Assembly (NCBI GenBank): GCA_904066235.2
Contig: CAJFCV020000006.1
Location: 4,526,001-4,590,000, forward strand
DNA from: Bursaphelenchus xylophilus
Lineage: Eukaryota > Nematoda > Chromadorea > Rhabditida > Aphelenchoididae
DNA length: 64,000 nt
Direction of reading: 5' to 3'
In this document: in pieces, positions 45,389 through 56,766 of the stretch
Layout: every line of letters starts with the position of its first letter
Numbering within the stretch: position 1 is the first letter of the stretch
Program-made: the position numbers and the translations under genes
The notes under the pieces: generated by a model
Told to the model about the DNA's origin: nothing
Databases searched by the model: none
What the model saw: the letters and a program-made list of their open reading frames with translations, nothing else

Positions 45389-46244
45389 TCATGCGGGTAA
45401 GCATAGATCATGCCCTTCCCAGCACTTCTTGCAGCCGCTACATCCTTTTCCTTTCTTGTAGATTTCCTTTCCAACCTTGGGCTTCTTGTTGTAGTTGCAG
45501 ACCACCAAATCGTATTCCTTTGCTTTATTTTTCCCCTTGAAAATTTCGTCTCCATTGTTGCATCGTTGAATCGCACAGCCAATTTTACGAGCATTAGCCA
45601 GGGCTAGCTAAAATATAAGCATGTTATGATTTGTACATATACATGTAAACGTGTCAAAAGTACAACTATGACATCTAAAAACGCACCTGAGCAAATCTCT
45701 TGGAGTTTTTATGTTCTGGCAAAGAATAGATGAGGTTTCCATTGAAATCATCGCTTTCATTCATCCACTCTTCAATGGCACGGTTGGCTTGGTCATGATA
45801 TCCCTCTTCTATCGGAAGAGCAGCGCAATTTTGACCATAACTGATGTTTTTTGGGTGCTTCTTGGGCGATTTGCATTTCTTGGCCCATCTGGCCGCCTTT
45901 TTTGCTAACTTGTCGTCCCATTTCTAAAAATGGAAGCAGATATGCAAAATTATAAGTAAGTTGATAACAGAGTAATTGATAACTGGATATATATGCTATG
46001 TATGCCCAAGGGCTCCTGATGTATTCTTTACTTACATCATACATACATACATTATAATACTTACCAGTTTTTTCAAATTACTCGCTGGTGGCTGTATTGT
46101 GTGCCGCCATTTCGTTCCTCTCGCCAATTCACTCCTCATTCTATTGTGATATCTTACAAATTCGCGTTCATCAACTGCAGGGTTGCTTTCAACACACACA
46201 AAAATTGTAAAAACTACCAAAAGCGGCAAAAAATGCATTTTCAT
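45389..46244 (-). CDS. divergent CAP-domain protein B lacking the GHFTQ motif
   Basis: Exons 46065-46244, 45687-45923 and 45389-45607 give 211 residues. The leader (MKMHFLPLLVVFTIFVCVES) and FVRYHNRMRSELARG fit CAP. The first histidine region survives as KKHPKNISYGQNCA, but the GHFTQ motif at the end of exon 2 reads SKRFAQ, so the second CAP-cavity histidine is lost. Exon 3 has KIGCAIQRCNNG, VCNYNKKPKVG and a Lys/Cys-rich tail (CSGCKKCWEG). It is strongly basic, unlike its neighbours. Gene structure is intact, so it may encode a stable but altered protein. Confidence 0.8.
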
Positions 46245-47061
46245 ATAGATAACAACCGCCGAATTTTACCCATTTTTATAGACGAGCAGCTGCATTGACC
46301 TTTTGTCAATTTATGTAGGCCATTGTGCTTGATTTGAATTTTTAATTAGTTTTTCTTGCTATTATGAAGAACTGCTTTTGTTGCACTTCCGTCATCACTG
46401 AAAATCACAATTGTTATAGCCATTTGATTCAATTAATTCTTGTGTTCAAACTGTTCTTCTATTATTGATGCCAGAAATAATTGAATTCAGTTTAGCTCTA
46501 AAATCCCAATGGCTGCTCGTTTGCACCGTACTAATGAAAGATTTTTTGGTATTAAAATGTCATCGTAGGAGCGATGATACTAGCACTTTTGTAACGTGTA
46601 GCGCGCTCCACCATTGAGGGAGTCCTTTCTTAGGACTTGGCTTTGGCCTTAAAAAAGCAGTCAAACCTCTGTACAAAAAATTAAAAGAGAGCTAGAAGTT
46701 TCTTGCTATGTATTTTTCTGGTTATAAATACAGAAATTTTCAACGTTTGTGGGAATAATTTCTGTTCAGACTTCCAAACACATTGTTTTTCGACAAACTC
46801 TAATAGAGTGCTTTGCATACTAAATATGTTTTATCGCGGAATCTCCATTATTTTACCAGAGTTCAACTGATCAGTTGAGCCCTGCTTGGCGTTTATATGG
46901 AAAAAGAGGAGGATTTAAAGACAAAGCATGACATCAACTTCCGCACCAAAAAGGGCAATAAAAATTATAATTCCAAAATTAAATTTCCCGGAATTTCAAC
47001 GACTTCTGAATTGTCTATACAGATTGAAAAAAAAAGTTTTTTTTGTGTTGCATAGTTGCTG
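46245..47061. other. intergenic stretch
   Basis: AT-rich promoter side of CAP gene B and flank of the inverted-repeat element; no gene recognised. Confidence 0.5.
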
Positions 47062-48077
47062 ACAAGGGAAGTCACTTTTTTCGCAGATCGATCCATACTG
47101 GTGACCTAGTGGACTATGAAGGCCTCAGGCTGTGTAAGAAGAATCTGGCGTCCAAAAGTGTTTACGGGCCCTGAGGGCGGAGTTATGGCTCATCAAAGTT
47201 CGCGCAAAAAAGGTTCCGAAAAGACCCTTCAAAAAAACGGCATTGGGGAAGTGAGCTTCGGTAGCAGAGTGGTTCGCAGATTTTTCTTTTGTCTGGAAGG
47301 ACCAGGGTTCCATTCCTCTTCCCGGCAACAAATAAAAAGAATATTGTAAGAGTAGCGTAAGTTATAAAAAAAATTGTTTTAAAATAATTTTTGAAAAATA
47401 TTATTATCCTGTCGTTAAAATTTGGGGAAGTCGTTGTGAGCTTGGACACAGTGAGGAATGCGAGGGGATTTTTCCACCGAGGACCGCATCCAATTTCTGG
47501 AATAATGCGGCAATTACGGTGGATCAAGACGCCGTATCATTGGAGAAAACTGCGGGAACTTTGGCATAAAGGTAGGACTGGGATTCTCAATATGTATACC
47601 TCTGATGTTTTAGAAGACGCCCTTGGTGATTGTGATATCATGCTGAAGCGTTTGAGTCAAACGCTTGCTGTCTGGGCAGATGATAAATTTAGGGACGATA
47701 TGAACAAAATCGTCAGTTTTTTAACGTCAGGATAATAATATTTTTCAAAAAATATTTTAAAATATTTTTTTTTGCAACTTACGCTACTCTTACAATATTA
47801 TTTTTATTTGTTGCCGGGAAGAGGAATCGAACCCTGGTCCTTCCAGACAAAAGAAAAATCTGCGAACCACTCTGCTACCGAAGCTCACTTCCCCAACCCC
47901 GGTTTTTTGGAGGGTCTTTTCGGAACCTTTTTTGCGCGAACTTTGATGAGCCATAACTCTGCCCTCAGGGCCCGTAAACACTTTTGGACGCCAGATTATT
48001 CTTACACAGCCTGAAGCCTTCACAGTCCACTAGGTCACCAATATGGATCGATCTGCGAAAAAAGTGACTTCCCTTGT
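47062..48077. mobile_element. 1.0-kb inverted-repeat element with tRNA-like arms
   Basis: Two arms of about 360 bp (47062-47420 and 47717-48077) are inverted copies, beginning ACAAGGGAAGTCACTTTTTT. Each arm contains a tRNA-like piece: an A-box-like TAGCAGAGTGG (47262-47272), a stem-loop, and a B box that is perfect in the right arm (GGTTCGATTCC, 47823-47833 on the minus strand) and has one change in the left arm (47306-47316). The acceptor and T stems do not pair well, so it is tRNA-derived rather than a working tRNA. The 300-bp centre carries part of a 114-codon open frame of unknown meaning. Confidence 0.7.
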
Positions 48078-48297
48078 GAGTAGCCATCGTTTGTCCAGGT
48101 TTCGACCTTTTTTCACACACTCTTTCCGAGTAAGGCTACAAGTCAAATCTCAAATCAATATAATACAAACTGCAGATCACTAAGTGGAAAGCCGTTTTCA
48201 GAGAACAGTCTCATAATTCTTGGATTTTTTTAAATATTATATTCAAAATAGTTCTTCAGAATCAACATAAAATCTGAAATTGTAAACAGAAGTCGAG

Positions 48298-48305
48298 TAT
48301 AAATA
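48298..48305 (+). promoter_or_regulatory. TATA box of CAP gene C
   Basis: TATAAATA inside a near-palindrome (CGAGTATAAATACTCG), 31 bp before the ATG. Confidence 0.5.
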
Positions 48306-48336
48306 CTCGCAATGTCTCACTGTTGTCATTATCAAA

Positions 48337-49024
48337 ATGTTCCGAGTTCTCCTGACTACCTCTGTGCTGGCCTCTATTGTGGCAGAGGCCAGGTTAAGCG
48401 ACGATGAGAAGCAAATATTCGTTGACAACCACAACAGGTTGAGAAGACAACTGGCCAATGGAGAAACCAACTCCAAGAACGGCCCAATGCCGCAAGGAGC
48501 CAATATCAATGAAGTTGTAAGTGGAGAAAAAACTGTAAAAACTTACAAATAAATCCCCCTTACAACAACACTCTCATAATTTATATTTGCAGACCTGGGA
48601 CGATGACCTTGAAGCCTCGGCGGTTGAATGGGCCGAAGCCTGCGCCTATCATCACCCCTCCGACGCTCCTTACGGCCAGAATCTGGCCGCGCAATGGCCG
48701 CATACCAACAACTATCTGACACGTGTCGAGAAATGGTACAACGAGAGTTCGAAGTACTCGGGGAACCCGCATCTCGAATACTCCAGCGGCATTGGTCATT
48801 TCACTCAAGTTGTTTGGGCCGACACCAACAAGATCGGATGTGCTGTTCAGGACTGCAGCAACGGGTTGAGTCAGGGACTCGGGGATGACAATTGGACCTT
48901 CACCGTCTGCAACTACGACCCGGCTGGAAATGTTGATGGAGAAGACATCTATCAGACCGGGGATCCGTGCTCCCAGTGCGAGGAAGAAGAAGGTTGCAAT
49001 GATTCACTCTGCAGTGCCGAATAG
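48337..49024 (+). CDS. secreted CAP-domain (venom-allergen-like) protein C
   Basis: Two exons, 48337-48516 and 48593-49024, give 203 residues. Signal peptide MFRVLLTTSVLASIVAEA; DNHNRLRRQLANGE; ACAYHHPSDAPYGQNLAAQ; SGIGHFTQVVWADTNKIGC; FTVCNYDPAGNVDGE; and the hinge-like tail CSQCEEEEGCNDSLC. Both CAP histidines and both glutamate-region motifs are present. It is the only plus-strand member and the only one without the second intron, which in the others falls right after GHFTQ. Confidence 0.9.
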
Positions 49025-49265
49025 GGCGCAAAAAAATTTTTTCTGATTGTATTACATTTACATGACTTGTTGAGAAATTAAATTGTGCTGGAGAGATGAG
49101 AAAACAAGTTGTGTCGAGCTTCAACATTACCCACAAAAAATCTGCAAAGACGTTGCCCGCTTACCCCTGTATGCGCCCACCAAGTTTTTCAAATGTCATG
49201 ACTGCAACATAAGCTGTTTATTTTTTTCCAAAATTCAGAATGTTTAGCTTATACATTTTGATGTT

Positions 49266-49800
49266 TTAGGCAACGCAGAGTCCATTCTTGCACACCCCCT
49301 TGCTGCCGCATTTTGAACAAGGCTTGCCAGGAATATAGACATCGTAGGAAGCTACGTTTCCTAGAGGCATGTAATTGCACGCAGTGAAAGTCCAATCGTC
49401 GTAATCGAGCTTTTGTGCCTTGCCGTTCGAGCAGTTCTTTAAAGCGCAACCAATCCTGTCGGTCTCAGCCCAGGCCATTTGAAATTCAAGGCGAATATAC
49501 TATACAAAGAATGCCTTGAAAAATTTTATCACTTCAGTTTCGAAACAAGACAAAAAGTACAGTATTTACCTAAGTAAAGTGTCCAAACGATGTCCCATCT
49601 GAGTACCCTTTAATCTCTCTCCACCACGAATCAGTTGACCTCGAAATGGCTCTGTCGGGGCTATTGTGAGGCACCTGAGCCGCTAGGTTTTGGCCGGTTT
49701 TCAGATCGTTTGGATGGCCCCAAACACAAGTTTCGACCACCTTGAGTTGTCTTGGAGAATTGGCTGTGAATCGGTTGGAGTAGCAGCGCTTTTCCCATTG
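49266..49800 (-). pseudogene. CAP-domain pseudogene
   Basis: Exon 3 (49266-49478, MAWAETDRIGCALKNC to CKNGLCVA) is open, but its acceptor is TTTCAA instead of TTTCAG. In exon 2 the motif GHFTQ ends GHFT-stop because CAG has become TAG right before the donor. The start of exon 2 has lost the usual WDADLE...EWAQAC reading by a frameshift, and exon 1 is absent. The three lesions are independent. The upstream flank resembles the 3' flank of the CAP gene at 51216, so the copy was cut during duplication. Confidence 0.8.
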
Positions 49801-49971
49801 ATATGCCCTATTATTGTTGCAAATCGCCGAAAACTTTGTTACGTAATTAATGGAATTTCCAAATTTAATTTTTTGGTTGAAGCACTGAATTTATTTGCAA
49901 ACAGTTATTTTGAAATAGAAAAGGTACATAGCTAAAAATTTATTTGTTTTTTTGTTTCCTTTTCCATTGAA

Positions 49972-50852
49972 TCAGGCGCTACACAGACTGTCACTGCAAG
50001 ATCCTTGGCATTTTGAGCAGGGTTCTCCAGTAATGTAAAGGTCAGCCTCCATCACATTTCCAGGGTTCATGTAGTTGCAGACTGTAAAAGTCCAGTCCTT
50101 CCATTCTTCGAATCCCTGCGTGTCGCCGTTGGTGCAGTTCTGAACGGCACAGCCAATCTTGTTGGTTTCGGCCCATGCCATCTATAAAGGAAATTATGGT
50201 AGAAAAACAGTGGCCAGCTTTTCATCCTAAAGAGTTAAGAAACACAGAAATTTTCTTTTCCTTTGCAACGTGAGATGTAGAAAACCTTATGTTTAGCCCT
50301 TGTTTGTTCATGAAAGGCTTTGTCCCGATTTCCGAAACCTTTTCTCGCGTCTACCGCATAAACTGCGCTACCTGAGTGAAATGTCCGGTGCGTGTGCTCC
50401 ATTCAAACTTGGCGTCCCCAGAATAACGATTGATCTCATTCCACCACGTTTGAGGAGAGCCGGTGGCAGCGCTATCCGCACCAACATGAGGCATTTGAGC
50501 GGCCAAATTCTGGCCATATCCGACATTAGTTGGGTGCTCAAAATTGCAGGCCTGAGCCCATTCGTCGGCTTTGGATTCAAGGTCAGCGTCCCAGGTCTGC
50601 AAGAATGTTTTTTCGGATTAGAAATTTAAAACGCTATTATGATACAAAGGAAAACATTCCAGAAATTCCTACAATTTCTCGAATATTAGCTCCCTTGGCC
50701 ATGGCGCCATTCTTTGCTTGAGCTTCTCCTCTGGCCAAGGTTCTCCGAAGGTTGTTATGGGCATCTAGGATGGCCTGTTTTTGGCTGTTGCTGAACCTGT
50801 CAGCAGTGATCGGAGTTGCCAAAAAAACAGTAACTAACAGTAGACCGAACAT
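49972..50852 (-). CDS. secreted CAP-domain (venom-allergen-like) protein D
   Basis: Exons 50673-50852, 50372-50596 and 49972-50181 give 204 residues. The start at 50852 gives the leader MFGLLLVTVFLATPITAD; the frame is open further upstream, but that would bury the leader. AILDAHNNLRRTLARGE, NFEHPTNVGYGQNLAAQ, TGHFTQ, MAWAETNKIGCAVQNC, FTVCNYMNPGNV, CSKCQGSCSDSLC. All CAP features are intact. It is the tandem twin of protein E: exons 2-3 and introns are similar throughout. Confidence 0.9.
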
Positions 50853-51215
50853 TTTGATTGATGATGACTCTGAGGACCACCTTCGACTATTTATACTGCC
50901 GACTGTTTTGTCAGTTTCAAATGTCATTTATGCTATTCTGCAAGCATATCACAATTTCAAAAATGGCATCTAATTTTCGTTTTATATTGTCCTTTGGGAT
51001 CAAATATTTTGATTTTCCTTTTTCAAAAGATTTCAAAAGAATTTTAATTAAAAACCGATATGCACTGTATTATTGTTGTCAATCGCCAAAGATTTTGGTA
51101 CTGTAATTAATCGAATCTCGAAATTTTATTATTATTTTTTTTTTTGAAGCGCTGGATTTATTTTAAAATATATATTTTTAAAATAATAGAATTTTTCGTT
51201 TCCTTTTCCACTGAA
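50853..51215. other. intergenic stretch between CAP genes D and E
   Basis: Promoter of D and 3' flank of E; the part near 51070-51160 is similar to 49815-49935. No gene. Confidence 0.5.
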
Positions 51216-52018
51216 TCAGGCACTGCACAAACTGTCACTGCAAGATCCTTGGCTGCTGCATTTGGAGCAGGGTTCTCCAGTAATGTAAAGGTCAGCTCCC
51301 ATCATGTTTCCAGGGTTCATGTAGTCGCAGACGGTGAAAGTCCAGTCCTTCCATTCCCCGAAGCCTTGGGTGTCACCGTTGGTGCAGTTCTGAATGGCAC
51401 AGCCAATCTTGTCGGTTTCGGCCCAGGCCATCTAAAAGGGAAATTATGAGAGGAAAACAGAGGCCAAGGAAAATTTCGTATTTCACTATATAAAACTCTT
51501 CCCCAAAGTAATCCTTCTACGCCGTAGAAACTCTGCTACCTGTGTGAAATGTCCGGTGCTTGTGCTCCATTCAAACTTGGCGTCCCCCGAATAATCCTTG
51601 ATCTCATCCCACCACATTTGAGCGGAGCCATTGACGGCGCTATCCACACCAACATGAGGCATTTGAGCGGCCAAATTCTGGCCATATCCGCCATTAGTTG
51701 GGTGCTCAAAATTGCAAGCTTGAGCCCATTCGTCGGCTTTGGCTTCAAGGTCAGCGTCCCAGGTCTACAAGTAAAAATTCCTTGGATTAGGGAGTTAAAA
51801 GTCTGTAGAAGAAATTTTTGTTTTTTTGAAATTCCTACAATTTCTCGAATATTAGCTCCCTTGGCCATGGTGCCATTCTTCGCTTCAGCCTCTCCATTGG
51901 CCAAAGTTCGCCGCCGGCTGTTGTGGGCATCCAGGATGGCTTGTTTTTGGCTTTCGCTGAATTTGGTCGCCGCAATTTGGCCGAACAACAAAGCCGTCAG
52001 AACTAATACTCGAACCAT
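51216..52018 (-). CDS. secreted CAP-domain (venom-allergen-like) protein E
   Basis: Exons 51839-52018, 51540-51764 and 51216-51431 give 206 residues. Leader MVRVLVLTALLFGQIAAT; AILDAHNSRRRTLANGE; NFEHPTNGGYGQNLAAQ; TGHFTQ; MAWAETDKIGCAIQNC; FTVCDYMNPGNM, where the common CNY is CDY; CSKCSSQGSCSDSLC. A near copy of D with two extra residues in the tail. Exon 1 is again 180 nt and exon 2 225 nt. Confidence 0.9.
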
Positions 52019-52539
52019 TTTTCAAGCCCCAATTTTTCATCGGTTGAACCATCAGGTCTGAGATTTATACCGCTGAAATGTTTGTCAACTGGGTCTGGAA
52101 GCTTGACGTTTTCCATTCAATCCCATTGGTTTTGATTATATAATTATTTTTTATATTTATTCAGATTCCCCATAAATCCGTGCTTTGTCTCTAAAAAGGG
52201 TCATATCACGGTTCTTATTTACATTTACTGAATGTTTTGATTATTCTCAACGGCTTAACGGGAAATCTGAATTGTTTGAGCAGCCTCGGCCACATTTTTC
52301 AACCTTTCGTTCGGAAAAAATCAAAATTCAAACTCTGTATTTTAAGAGTAGCGGGGGTTTATAAAGAAGCATAAAACAACACCCGCGTATTCATGCTTCA
52401 ATTTTATTAATAATAACGCATAACAATGTTATTAAAAAAATGATCCGGTAAAAAAAAAATAAAAGTAAAAGCTAAAAATACCCGCAAAGTGTCCGAAAAT
52501 GATCCGTATTTGAATACCTATATACTGTAATGTCATCAT
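52019..52539. other. intergenic stretch
   Basis: Promoter side of CAP gene E, then AT-rich sequence; no gene recognised. Confidence 0.5.
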
Positions 52540-53284
52540 CTATGGTCTGGCTTTTCGATGGGCCTCCCTGCCCTTACTCCTTCGACGAGCTCGGAACAAC
52601 GGCACGGGCTTCCTCTTGATGATCAGGGCATACCAATCCGGGTTTTGCCATTGAACGAAGGCTCGTTCTGTCACGGAAAGACGGTCGAATTTGTCGTAGA
52701 TCTTCTTCATCGATTGCTCCCACACGGCCTGCTCTCGCCAGGTCTGAGGATAGCGCATATGCAGAAGCCCAGAGCCTTGGCGGACCATCTGAAACATTTT
52801 TCTTTGAGTCTATCTGATTCTTTATTAAGACGGTTACATATTATCCATATATAATACTAATTCATTTAAAAAAACAAACGTATTTACCTCCATATACAAT
52901 GAAATGAGTCGTTCACTCATCCCTTGCCTCCTGAAATTCTCGGTCTGTAATCGCATGATTTTCTTCACAATCCTCGGCTCCACAACGGCTTCATGAACCA
53001 TTTTGTCGGCCTTTCCGTGCTCGTTACTCACCACTTCCAAGAATACCTCAGTTTCGGCGGAAGTGAGGTCATTCGTGAAGCGGGAGTAGCCTCGCTCCGT
53101 TTGAGGAGAGAACTCGAGCCGGGGCTCTAAAAAAATGTTTTTTTGTAGTAAAATACAAAAAATATAGATTACAGTGAAGCGGATACTTACCTAGCCATTC
53201 TCCGGCCTTGACTAGCAATAAAGTCGTTTGAAAGAAGAGAAAAAGTGTACACAAAAATTTCCTCTGTGATGTCATGGTGATCAT
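52540..53284 (-). CDS. secreted protein of unknown function
   Basis: Exons 53191-53284, 52888-53126 and 52540-52788 join in phase to 193 residues. The leader is MITMTSQRKFLCTLFLFFQT followed by LLVKAG; the second Met at residue 4 could also start. The mature part has no cysteines and is helical and charged: YSRFTNDLTSAETEVFLEVV, IVKKIMRLQTENFRRQG, MKKIYDKFDRLSVTERAF, then a basic tail RARRRSKGREAHRKARP. Not recognised. The block KxYDKFDRLS resembles VVEKFDQLSP in the protein at 34437, in a similar position near the end of the helical part. Confidence 0.65.
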
Positions 53285-54913
53285 ACTTACATAAAGTTAC
53301 AAACCCAAGTTTGCCGTACACTGAAAAAAACGAATTTAATAAAATTCAAAAGATTTCCAAATGAATTAAATTGCCGAAAAACAAAGCGTGAACATCTTTT
53401 TATTACTTTTGATCACTAATGTTTTATATAATCTTCATCAACTTTAAAAACACTCGAGAATTTTACGTAAACAAACGAATTACTCAAAAAAACCCTCGGG
53501 GCGAAGTAAACCTCATCTGCAGCAGCACTTTTAAACTCACGCGGAAATTGATCACTGATAAACGGAAGTCGGAGAGCAAATTATATAACTTTCAGTTACT
53601 TATAGTATATTATTTTTTTCCAAACGTATCGTTGCAAATAGTTGCGAGGGAAAATGAAATTACGTATTTCATTTTCTACTTCGACAAAATCAAAGGCATT
53701 TTGACGTTCAAACTTTCTGTAAACTTTGAATAGGTGGTCATACGTATAGGCCACATATAAATTTCTATGTTTTGTAAAAATAGGATATATTCTAGCCGCA
53801 ACCCAAAAAAAATGTCATCAACACCACCATCACATCTAATCATGCCTTCTAACCCCAATCACAAAGTCCAAAGGCCCAAAAAACTGTACACCCCAAGGTC
53901 AGGCACTTCCTCACGACCTCAAATTACATAAAATAAGGCTCCCTCAACTTTGAAAGCTCCCATTGCTTGTCAAAGTTCACTTTCGCCATTGGAAATTGAA
54001 CCCATTAGAGGGAGTAAGTAACAACTGAAGTCATAACTACCCTTCTCGTCTCTGAGAAAAGTAAAAGGTCGACGGTAAAAAAGCACTACATTAATTCGCT
54101 CAATAAAATAAAAAAAATAAAAATTTTGGAGATTTTTTACTCGCGTTTTCTTTCCGAGTTCTGAAAGAAGTGAGCATTGGCAAGGGGTGTAAATCGAGAG
54201 GGGGCGAACAGAAATGAGTGTAATAATTTTCTCTGATAGTTTAGCAACATTCGCGAAACTGTTCCACACGAGAGGAGGGCCGTTATAAATGAGGGAATGT
54301 TTTTTGCAACGATCAAAAGTGGTGAGTAATACGAAAATAGAGGCAAGTGACGCATGTAACGGCCGCTGTACGAAAGTGAGTTGGAAAATTGGCGGTGGTA
54401 AAAGTTAGAAGTCAAAAAATTTGAAAATAAAAATTTTTTGGGGAATTTCTCAAAAGTTAATCGTCATATTTAACCTATGTATGGCCGTGACAAAACCTCA
54501 GGGACATAGGCTGATTTCATTAATTTTTGATGACTCAAAATTTTACTTGAACAGAAAATCAAAGATAACGTTCTAATCTTTCATTTTTGCCTAAAAAAAG
54601 TAGTCCCAGACTAATACATCTTTCAAAGTAACAAAAAGTTACGAGAGCTACGAATATCAAACTAATTTCAACTAAACGAAAGGGAGTTGAGGCGTCACAA
54701 ATAAACAGTTGCTCGTGTTGTAAAGCTTGGAACGTCTGCTGTCCATCGACTTGGTTATTGATGAGGGTTCTCGTGAGAGCAAGTACCCATCAATTTAACA
54801 TGGTTTTTTCATCACCTTTACAAAAACTTTCAATTCAAAAAATCCGTATTTTTAATATTAAAATTTATATTTACATCAACAAAACGACCACTCCCTTTCT
54901 ATACAAACCATGA
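53285..54913. other. gene-free stretch
   Basis: About 1.6 kb, AT-rich, with no open frame that looks coding and no repeat ends noticed. It separates the secreted-protein half of the window from the housekeeping half. Confidence 0.5.
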
Positions 54914-56494
54914 TTATCCAAAACGATTTGGAAGATAATGTTCCTCTTCCTTGAAATTATTGGGCTTCTCTCCTTTCTCGGCCTTTTCTTTTTCTCGCAT
55001 AATTTTGAATAATTCGATATCTCGCCAATCAGCCTTGTCGAAATCTGGTCGAATGTTGTGTGTGGGGCCATCTGGGATCTCCTTTCTCTTCTTTCCAAAG
55101 TTGAAAGCTTTGCTGGACCCATAAAAGTCTTCATCCTGAAAAAAAATTATATTACACTTGGTATCCAATAAATAAATTGCATATTTTTGTCATAAGTAGC
55201 AATCATATGATTCAAGAATCTGACATAAGGCGTAATATCTGTTCTCTTGCAAAATCATTTCTTAAAATCCGACAGAAAATTTATGTTGCACTAGGCGTTA
55301 GTATCGGAGAATTTGAAATAGGTCGATTATCCAAAAATCCCTTTACAAAGCAGTCCTTTAGCCCGCAAATCATCTAAAATCAAAACAAAAAAGACAAACA
55401 CTTACATCCATCTCTCTATAATCGACATGTTTCTTCTTTTGATCCCAATTTGATACAGAATCAGCCGTTCCTCGTTCTTCCAAAGGTGTTGGTGATCGTT
55501 TTAGCCGCTTCTTCTCTCGTTTCTCTCTTTTCTTCAGTTTCTTTGCTTCTTTCTTGAGCTTCTTGTCCTCCTTCTTCATCTTCTTCAACAGTTTCTTAAC
55601 CTTTTCGTCCTCTAATTCCTTCAACTGATCAGCTTCGGCAAGTGCTTGCGCTTGAGCGGCCTTCTGGCGTTCGTAATCTCGCTCAATATCCTCTGAAATG
55701 GGTGATAAATTAGTGAAAAAATGACAAAAAATTTATCAAGTACAATATAATCTAAAGTAATATCCAAAAATCCCTTACCCTTGCTGATATTAATAGGGAC
55801 AGGTGCACAACCTTCTCGCCAGATCTTCATCAAGGCTTCTGGCACATTTTCCTTGTATTTTGGAGGTTTGAAGCTCTCAACATGATCCACTTTTATCTCT
55901 CGGCCGGCTATCTTTATCCCGTTGAAATTATCGACGGCTAGGACTGTCGAGCGCTGATCTTGATAGCAGATGAAAGCAAATCCTTTTGACTTGAGGGTCT
56001 TATAATCCCGGATTATATTTACGTTGCATATCTCGCCATATCTAGAAAGAAAAAATTATTTTACAAGAAATATCAAACCAAATTAATAATTTTCTGCCAA
56101 AATATAGGTATAAAGAAAAATAAAAAGGGTGAAAAATAAATTCCAAGTTCTCACACAACCGAAAACTGCTGTACTACATAGAAAACCTAACCATACGCAA
56201 ATCGCACCAAAATTTAACTCGTAACCTATCAAACACACCCAAAACTACAACTTCAGCATCAACCACATCAAAAATTCCTAAAATCAAAGAAAAAACAAAG
56301 CAGAAACTAACTTACTGAGAAAACACAGCCAGAAGATCTCCTTCGGTGAGCCCATAATCCAATCCACCAACGTGAATCCAAGCAGACTCCTTGTAGACGC
56401 TGTGCCAACTTTTACTCGTATCTCCAGCATAACCCAAGCTCAGTTCCTTCTCATTCAGCTCATTCTGTAGTCGGATCTTCGTCTTATGGTTCAT
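54914..56494 (-). CDS. rbmx-2: RNA-binding splicing factor of the RBMX2 (Ist3/Snu17) family
   Basis: RBMX2 is a subunit of the spliceosomal RES complex in the nucleus. Exons 56316-56494, 55779-56041, 55406-55692 and 54914-55135 give 316 residues. The conserved N terminus (TKIRLQNELNEKELSLGY) leads into one RRM at about residues 37-113, with RNP2-like AWIHVGGLDYGLTEGD and RNP1-like KSKGFAFICY, then the hallmark QRSTVLAVDNFNGIKIAGR. A Lys/Glu-rich coiled region (KLKKEAKKLKKREKREKK) and a C-terminal NIRPDFDKADWRDIELF segment follow. The start lies 272 bp from the divergent methyltransferase gene, so one promoter region may serve both. Confidence 0.92.
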
Positions 56495-56766
56495 AATGCT
56501 GGATGAAAGCTTTTCAACAAAAAATAACGAAATCCAAACAAAAAATTTTTACGGAAAAAAAAATTATTTCAAGATTAGACGGAAAGCCACAGGTTTATTG
56601 GAATTATTCGAAAAATTCTTCCAATATTGTCGTGACGGAATATCAATAAAAATTTATTTTACATTTTTTGATGTGAGCTTGTTTTACATCTTGAATGAGA
56701 TGCTCAACCTCCTGTAAACTGCTTAAAACAGCTTTAAATTCTTCTATAAATTTTGCTAGGTTCAGA

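Noticed and set aside
47391..47735. 114-codon open frame in the centre of the tRNA-like inverted repeat
   Set aside because: No family resemblance, no splice partner, and it begins inside the inverted arm; chance is likely.
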